From: DATJPR01 sp035506295
GTDB taxonomy: Bacteria > Bacteroidota > Ignavibacteria > UBA10030 > UBA6906
Direction: 5' to 3'
NCBI GenBank assembly: GCA_035506295.1
Contig: DATJPR010000092.1
Coordinates: forward strand, 1 to 51,860
Length of the DNA: 51,860 nucleotides
Part shown: piece after piece, positions 48,816-51,860 of the stretch
Numbering within the stretch: position 1 is the stretch's first letter
Layout of the letters: the number at the start of each line of letters is the position of its first letter
The notes under the pieces: generated by a model
What the model was told of the DNA's origin: nothing
The model's input: only the letters and a program-made list of their open reading frames with translations
Databases searched by the model: none
Position numbers and translations under genes: made by a program

Positions 48816-49148
48816 TCAATCGAGCTCGAGCAAGACCTGTCCTTTTTTGACCTGGCTGCCGGGCGTTACGCAAATCGTCTTCACATTCCCATCCATCTCC
48901 GCCACGATATCATTCTGCATCTTCATGGCTTCCAACACCAGGAGCGGCTGGCCACGGGTAACATGCATCCCAACTTTGACGTAGAGCTTGAGAATGTTCC
49001 CGGGGATCACGCACGCGATCTTGCGTGGATCATGCGGCGCCCACGGCTTCCGCTTCAGAAACTTCTTCGTGAGCGTGGTCTCGTAAACCGCTCCCTGAAT
49101 AGTCAGTTTCGCCAGCGGGGCGTGTTCTTGATCGTGATCGTTCGGCAT
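48816..49148 (-). CDS. Biotin carboxyl carrier protein of an acyl-CoA carboxylase
   Basis: This protein of about 110 residues has a C-terminal biotinyl/lipoyl domain with the biotin-attachment motif LVLEAMKMQND and the two hairpin strands GMHVTRGQPL and GSQVKKGQVLLELD. The N-terminal 40 residues (LTIQGAVYETTLTKKFLKRK) form a short linker. It carries the carboxyl group for the carboxyltransferase encoded just upstream. The ATG at 49148 overlaps that gene's TGA as TGATG, which supports this start over one at 49187. No biotin carboxylase subunit gene is seen nearby. Confidence 0.92.
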   Translation of the reverse strand: MPNDHDQEHAPLAKLTIQGAVYETTLTKKFLKRKPWAPHDPRKIACVIPGNILKLYVKVGMHVTRGQPLLVLEAMKMQNDIVAEMDGNVKTICVTPGSQVKKGQVLLELD

Positions 49149-50692
49149 CAGAATGGGGGGATGCCGTGTTTCTTCGCGGGACGGCATTCCGACTTGTTGG
49201 TAGAAACCTGGATGGCGTGAATGAGAAATTTGCGCGTATCGGACGGGCTGATAACCGCATCAACGTGTCCGGCAGCAGCCGCGACATAGGGATTGGCAAA
49301 CTTCTCGCCGTACTCCGCGACGCGCAATTTTCGCATCGCCACCGGGTCGGGCGAGCTGGCAATTTCGGATCGAAAGATAATGTTCGCCGCTCCTTCCGGG
49401 CCCATGACCGCGATTTCGGCAGTCGGCCACGCGAAGACAAAATCCGCGCCGAGATGCCTCGAGCACATTGCGATGTACCCGCCGCCATACGCTTTTCGCA
49501 GAATGACGGTAATCTTGGGGACGGTCGCCTCGCTGAAGGCGTAGAGGATCTTGGCACCGTGCCGGATCACTCCCGCGTGCTCCTGGTCGACGCCGGGCAG
49601 GTACCCTGGGATATCGACGAGCGTAACCAGGGGGATGTTAAACGCATCGCAGAACCGGATGAACCGCGCCGCCTTGTCCGAGGAATCGACGTCGAGCACA
49701 CCTGCAAGCACGAGCGGCTGATTTCCCACGACGCCGACGGTTTCACCGTTCAGCCGCATGAAACCGACCACGACATTCCTCGCCCAGTGCCGGTGGACCT
49801 CCAGGAACAATGAATTGTCCGCGACCGCACGGATGACATCGCGCACGTCGTAGGGTTTGGTGGACTCGGACGGGATAATATGCTCGATGTCGTACTTCGG
49901 CTTCGGCGGACGCGGCGGGTAGGGATCGGACCTCCGGGACTGGTTCCATGGAATGAACGAGAGGAGGTCCTTGATCTGGTGGAAGCACTCCAGTTCATTG
50001 GAGGAGAGGAAATGCGCGTTCCCCGTCGTCTCCGCATGCACCCGAGCTCCGCCGAGGTCCTCCATGGAAATTTCTTCGCCCAACACGGTGCGGATGACTT
50101 CAGGACCGGTGATGAACATCTTCGAGATGTTCTCGACGACAAACACGAAATCCGTAAGCGCCGGGGAATACACCGCCCCGCCCGCGCATGGCCCGAGGAT
50201 CACCGAGAGTTGCGGGATAATGCCCGACGCCAGTGTGTTGCGATAGAAGATCTCGCCGTACCCTGCGAGCGAGTCCACCCCTTCCTGGATCCGCGCACCG
50301 CCCGAATCATTGATCCCGATCAGCGGCATTCCCATCTTCACCGCATGGTCCATGATCTTGGTGATCTTGCGCGCATGCATGAGGCCGAGAGATCCGCCGG
50401 CAACCGTAAAATCCTGAGCGAAGACCGCAACGGGCCTTCCGATGATGGTCCCGGTCCCCGTGATCACACCGTCGCCCGGCAACATTTTCCCTTCCATGTC
50501 GAAATCGCGGCACCGATGCTCGACGAAGAGATCGTACTCGTGGAATGAATGGGAATCCAGGAGAGCGGTGATGCGGTCGCGGGCGGTGAGTTTTCCCATC
50601 GCCGTCTGCTTTTCAATGGCCTTTGTTCCCCCACCGCTCAGGAGCCGGTCCTTGCGGCGGAAGAAATCCATGTGTCTGCTGGTAGTTGCCAC
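49148..50692 (-). CDS. Acyl-CoA (propionyl-CoA) carboxylase carboxyltransferase subunit
   Basis: The 514-residue protein has the two crotonase-like halves of PccB/AccD5 carboxyltransferases: GGSLGLMHARKITKIMDHA, NDSGGARIQEGVDSLAGYG, GPCAGGAVYSPALTDFVF, and VDIPGYLPGVDQEHAG, KAYGGGYIAMCS. It transfers carboxylate from the biotin carrier to propionyl-CoA, judging from the mutase and epimerase genes beside it. Other acyl-CoA substrates are possible. The start is either the GTG at 50692 or the ATG at 50671. Confidence 0.94.
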   Translation of the reverse strand: MATTSRHMDFFRRKDRLLSGGGTKAIEKQTAMGKLTARDRITALLDSHSFHEYDLFVEHRCRDFDMEGKMLPGDGVITGTGTIIGRPVAVFAQDFTVAGGSLGLMHARKITKIMDHAVKMGMPLIGINDSGGARIQEGVDSLAGYGEIFYRNTLASGIIPQLSVILGPCAGGAVYSPALTDFVFVVENISKMFITGPEVIRTVLGEEISMEDLGGARVHAETTGNAHFLSSNELECFHQIKDLLSFIPWNQSRRSDPYPPRPPKPKYDIEHIIPSESTKPYDVRDVIRAVADNSLFLEVHRHWARNVVVGFMRLNGETVGVVGNQPLVLAGVLDVDSSDKAARFIRFCDAFNIPLVTLVDIPGYLPGVDQEHAGVIRHGAKILYAFSEATVPKITVILRKAYGGGYIAMCSRHLGADFVFAWPTAEIAVMGPEGAANIIFRSEIASSPDPVAMRKLRVAEYGEKFANPYVAAAAGHVDAVISPSDTRKFLIHAIQVSTNKSECRPAKKHGIPPF

Positions 50693-50784
50693 GGGGGGTC
50701 CAGATGAATGCGAAATATGTGGTAGGTATGACTAAGGTAAGCAAAAGATGCGAGAATTGATAGGAAGAAGCGGCGGCCTTCCCA

Positions 50785-51693
50785 TCACGGATGCCAGATG
50801 TCTCGAAGGGCCTGGTCCAGATGAGGAAACCGGAATTGATAACCGTGGCGAAGCAGAACCTGAGGAATCACTCGTTGACTTCGCAGAATTGTTTCCGCCA
50901 TCTCTCCGAGCGCGAGCATGAGGACCCACGATGGGACACGGAGGAACGAAGGCCGGCGGAGCGCTTTTCCCAGCTCGCGCGCGAATTCCTCCATCCGGAC
51001 GGCCCCGGGCGCCGAGACGTTGAACGGCCCGATGAGATCTTCGCTGGCTAGAGCGAACGCCATCGATGCGACAGCATCATCGACATGGACCCAGGGAAAC
51101 CATTGCTCCCCTGACCCGAGAGGTCCGCCGAGAAACAGCCGGTACGGCAAGATCATTCGCCCGAGTGCACCTCCTTCCGACGAGAGCACAAGAGCAGTGC
51201 GCGGAAGCACAACGCGGATCCCGCGATCCCGTACACGAACCGCCGCTCCTTCCCAGCGCCTGCTGAGCTCGGCGAGAAATCCGCCGCCTTGCGCGTGGGT
51301 TTCAGTAAGTTCCTCTTCACCGCCTTCGCCATAGAACCCCACCGCCGACATGCACAGAAAAACGCGTGGCGGCGATGAAGTCTCGCTCATCGCACGCACC
51401 AGTGTTTCGGTGGCGACGATCCGGCTCTCTTCGATTTCGCGCTTTCTCTTCTTCGTCCACCTTCCTTCACCGACAGAGGCGCCTGAGAGATTCACTACGG
51501 CATCGGCGTGCGCCACCTCATCCAGAACCTGAGCGCTGTTCACGCCGTCCCACCGGGCAAAGCGCACCCCATCACGCAGGACAGGAGGCACCGATCCGCG
51601 AGTGAGGACGGTGACCCGATCCCCCTTACGCGCGAGAAGGCGAACAAGGCGGGTTCCCAGGAACCCTGTCCCTCCGGCAACAAGGACATTCAT
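50785..51693 (-). CDS. TIGR01777-family NAD(P)-binding epimerase (YfcH/SDR39U1-like)
   Basis: The 302-residue protein has an extended short-chain dehydrogenase fold: VLVAGGTGFLGTRLVRLLA binds the dinucleotide, VVNLSGASVGEGRW is the family motif, and SAVGFYGEGGEEELTE contains the conserved Y in place of the usual YxxxK neighbourhood. The C-terminal DUF1731 segment is present (RVPSWVLMLALGEMAETILRSQRVIPQ). The reaction is not established for most members; some affect cell division. It is 24 bases from the partial gene upstream and 92 bases from the carboxyltransferase gene. Confidence 0.92.
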   Translation of the reverse strand: MNVLVAGGTGFLGTRLVRLLARKGDRVTVLTRGSVPPVLRDGVRFARWDGVNSAQVLDEVAHADAVVNLSGASVGEGRWTKKRKREIEESRIVATETLVRAMSETSSPPRVFLCMSAVGFYGEGGEEELTETHAQGGGFLAELSRRWEGAAVRVRDRGIRVVLPRTALVLSSEGGALGRMILPYRLFLGGPLGSGEQWFPWVHVDDAVASMAFALASEDLIGPFNVSAPGAVRMEEFARELGKALRRPSFLRVPSWVLMLALGEMAETILRSQRVIPQVLLRHGYQFRFPHLDQALRDIWHP

Positions 51694-51717
51694 CGGTAAG
51701 TGTTTCTCAGGAAGGAG

Positions 51718-51860
51718 CTACGATCCGGCAAGCGGGCGTGCGCCCGGATTCATCGTCAGGAATTGATCAAGGTCCCGCGCTGTCGAGGCGACGACATCGA
51801 ACCAGCGATGAACCTCATCGAGCTCCAGGGCCGCGCGTCCACCAAGGATGGTGACCGCGC
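51718..51860 (-). CDS. C-terminal end of an unrecognised protein, cut by the window edge
   Basis: The last 46 codons of an open frame end at the TAG at 51720-51718. They include the segments LELDEVHRWFDVVAS and DLDQFLTMNPGARPLAGS, which look helical. I cannot assign a family from this fragment. Same strand and close spacing (24 bases) suggest it is co-transcribed with the TIGR01777 gene. Confidence 0.55.
   Translation of the reverse strand, partial: AVTILGGRAALELDEVHRWFDVVASTARDLDQFLTMNPGARPLAGS

Overview
The window is a dense stretch of bacterial chromosome with high GC content. It carries about 43 protein genes and no rRNA, tRNA, CRISPR array, transposase or phage gene that I can see. Nearly all genes lie on the minus strand. 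The exceptions are the ClC/MscS pair at the left edge, a YjbQ-family gene and a GH15 glucoamylase-like gene. The gene content fits a free-living Gram-negative heterotroph: secreted glycosidases and peptidases, an RND efflux pump with a TolC partner, split methylmalonyl-CoA enzymes, QueC/QueE, UppP and an AspT/YidE-type transporter. The Bacteroidota/Chlorobiota (Ignavibacteria-like) group is a guess from gene content, not a demonstrated placement. The two promoters I can read are ordinary sigma-70 type (TTGACA/TTGACT, 17 bp, TATATT).

Layout. 1-2195 (+): a ClC chloride channel gene cut by the window edge and broken by one in-frame TAA, overlapping an MscS channel gene. 2200-10324 (-): a STAS-like protein, a GH88 hydrolase, a small secreted repeat protein, a DJ-1/PfpI protein, a triple-PAS histidine kinase and a chemotaxis receptor with about ten tandem HAMP-like units. 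10642-17463: an M61 peptidase, a YjbQ protein, a GH31 glycosidase, a membrane-anchored alpha/beta hydrolase and a PAP2-like membrane protein. 17616-24111 (-): a tetR-tolC-adaptor-RND efflux operon behind a clear promoter and two TGACT-N3-AGTCA palindromes. 24382-30905: GH15 glucoamylase, M13 peptidase, a protein made of two GH2-type sugar-binding domains, and a small secreted protein. 31030-34994 (-): secreted coiled-coil protein, YprB-like exonuclease, sensor kinase and response regulator, tightly overlapped. 35073-38605 (-): alpha/beta hydrolase, Gfo/Idh/MocA oxidoreductase, ferritin, FKBP isomerase and a DUF2007 protein. 38640-43981 (-): acyl-CoA synthetase, class I fumarase, QueC, QueE and a pseudo-receiver protein. 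44088-51860 (-): UppP, AspT-like transporter, then methylmalonyl-CoA epimerase, mutase large subunit, biotin carrier and carboxyltransferase (propionyl-CoA to succinyl-CoA), a TIGR01777 epimerase and a partial unknown gene.

The genes look like ordinary housekeeping and accessory functions. The least explained structure is non-coding. Short degenerate tandem arrays with a 7-base period recur at several gene junctions. They have different unit sequences, two of them are followed by the same 8-base unit, one forms the leader of an oxidoreductase gene and one runs into the 3' end of the mutase gene. Other notable signals are a G-rich tract just after the ferritin gene, a perfect 28-base palindrome, an inverted pair of palindromes between convergent genes, and the single stop codon at a conserved glutamate position of the ClC channel.
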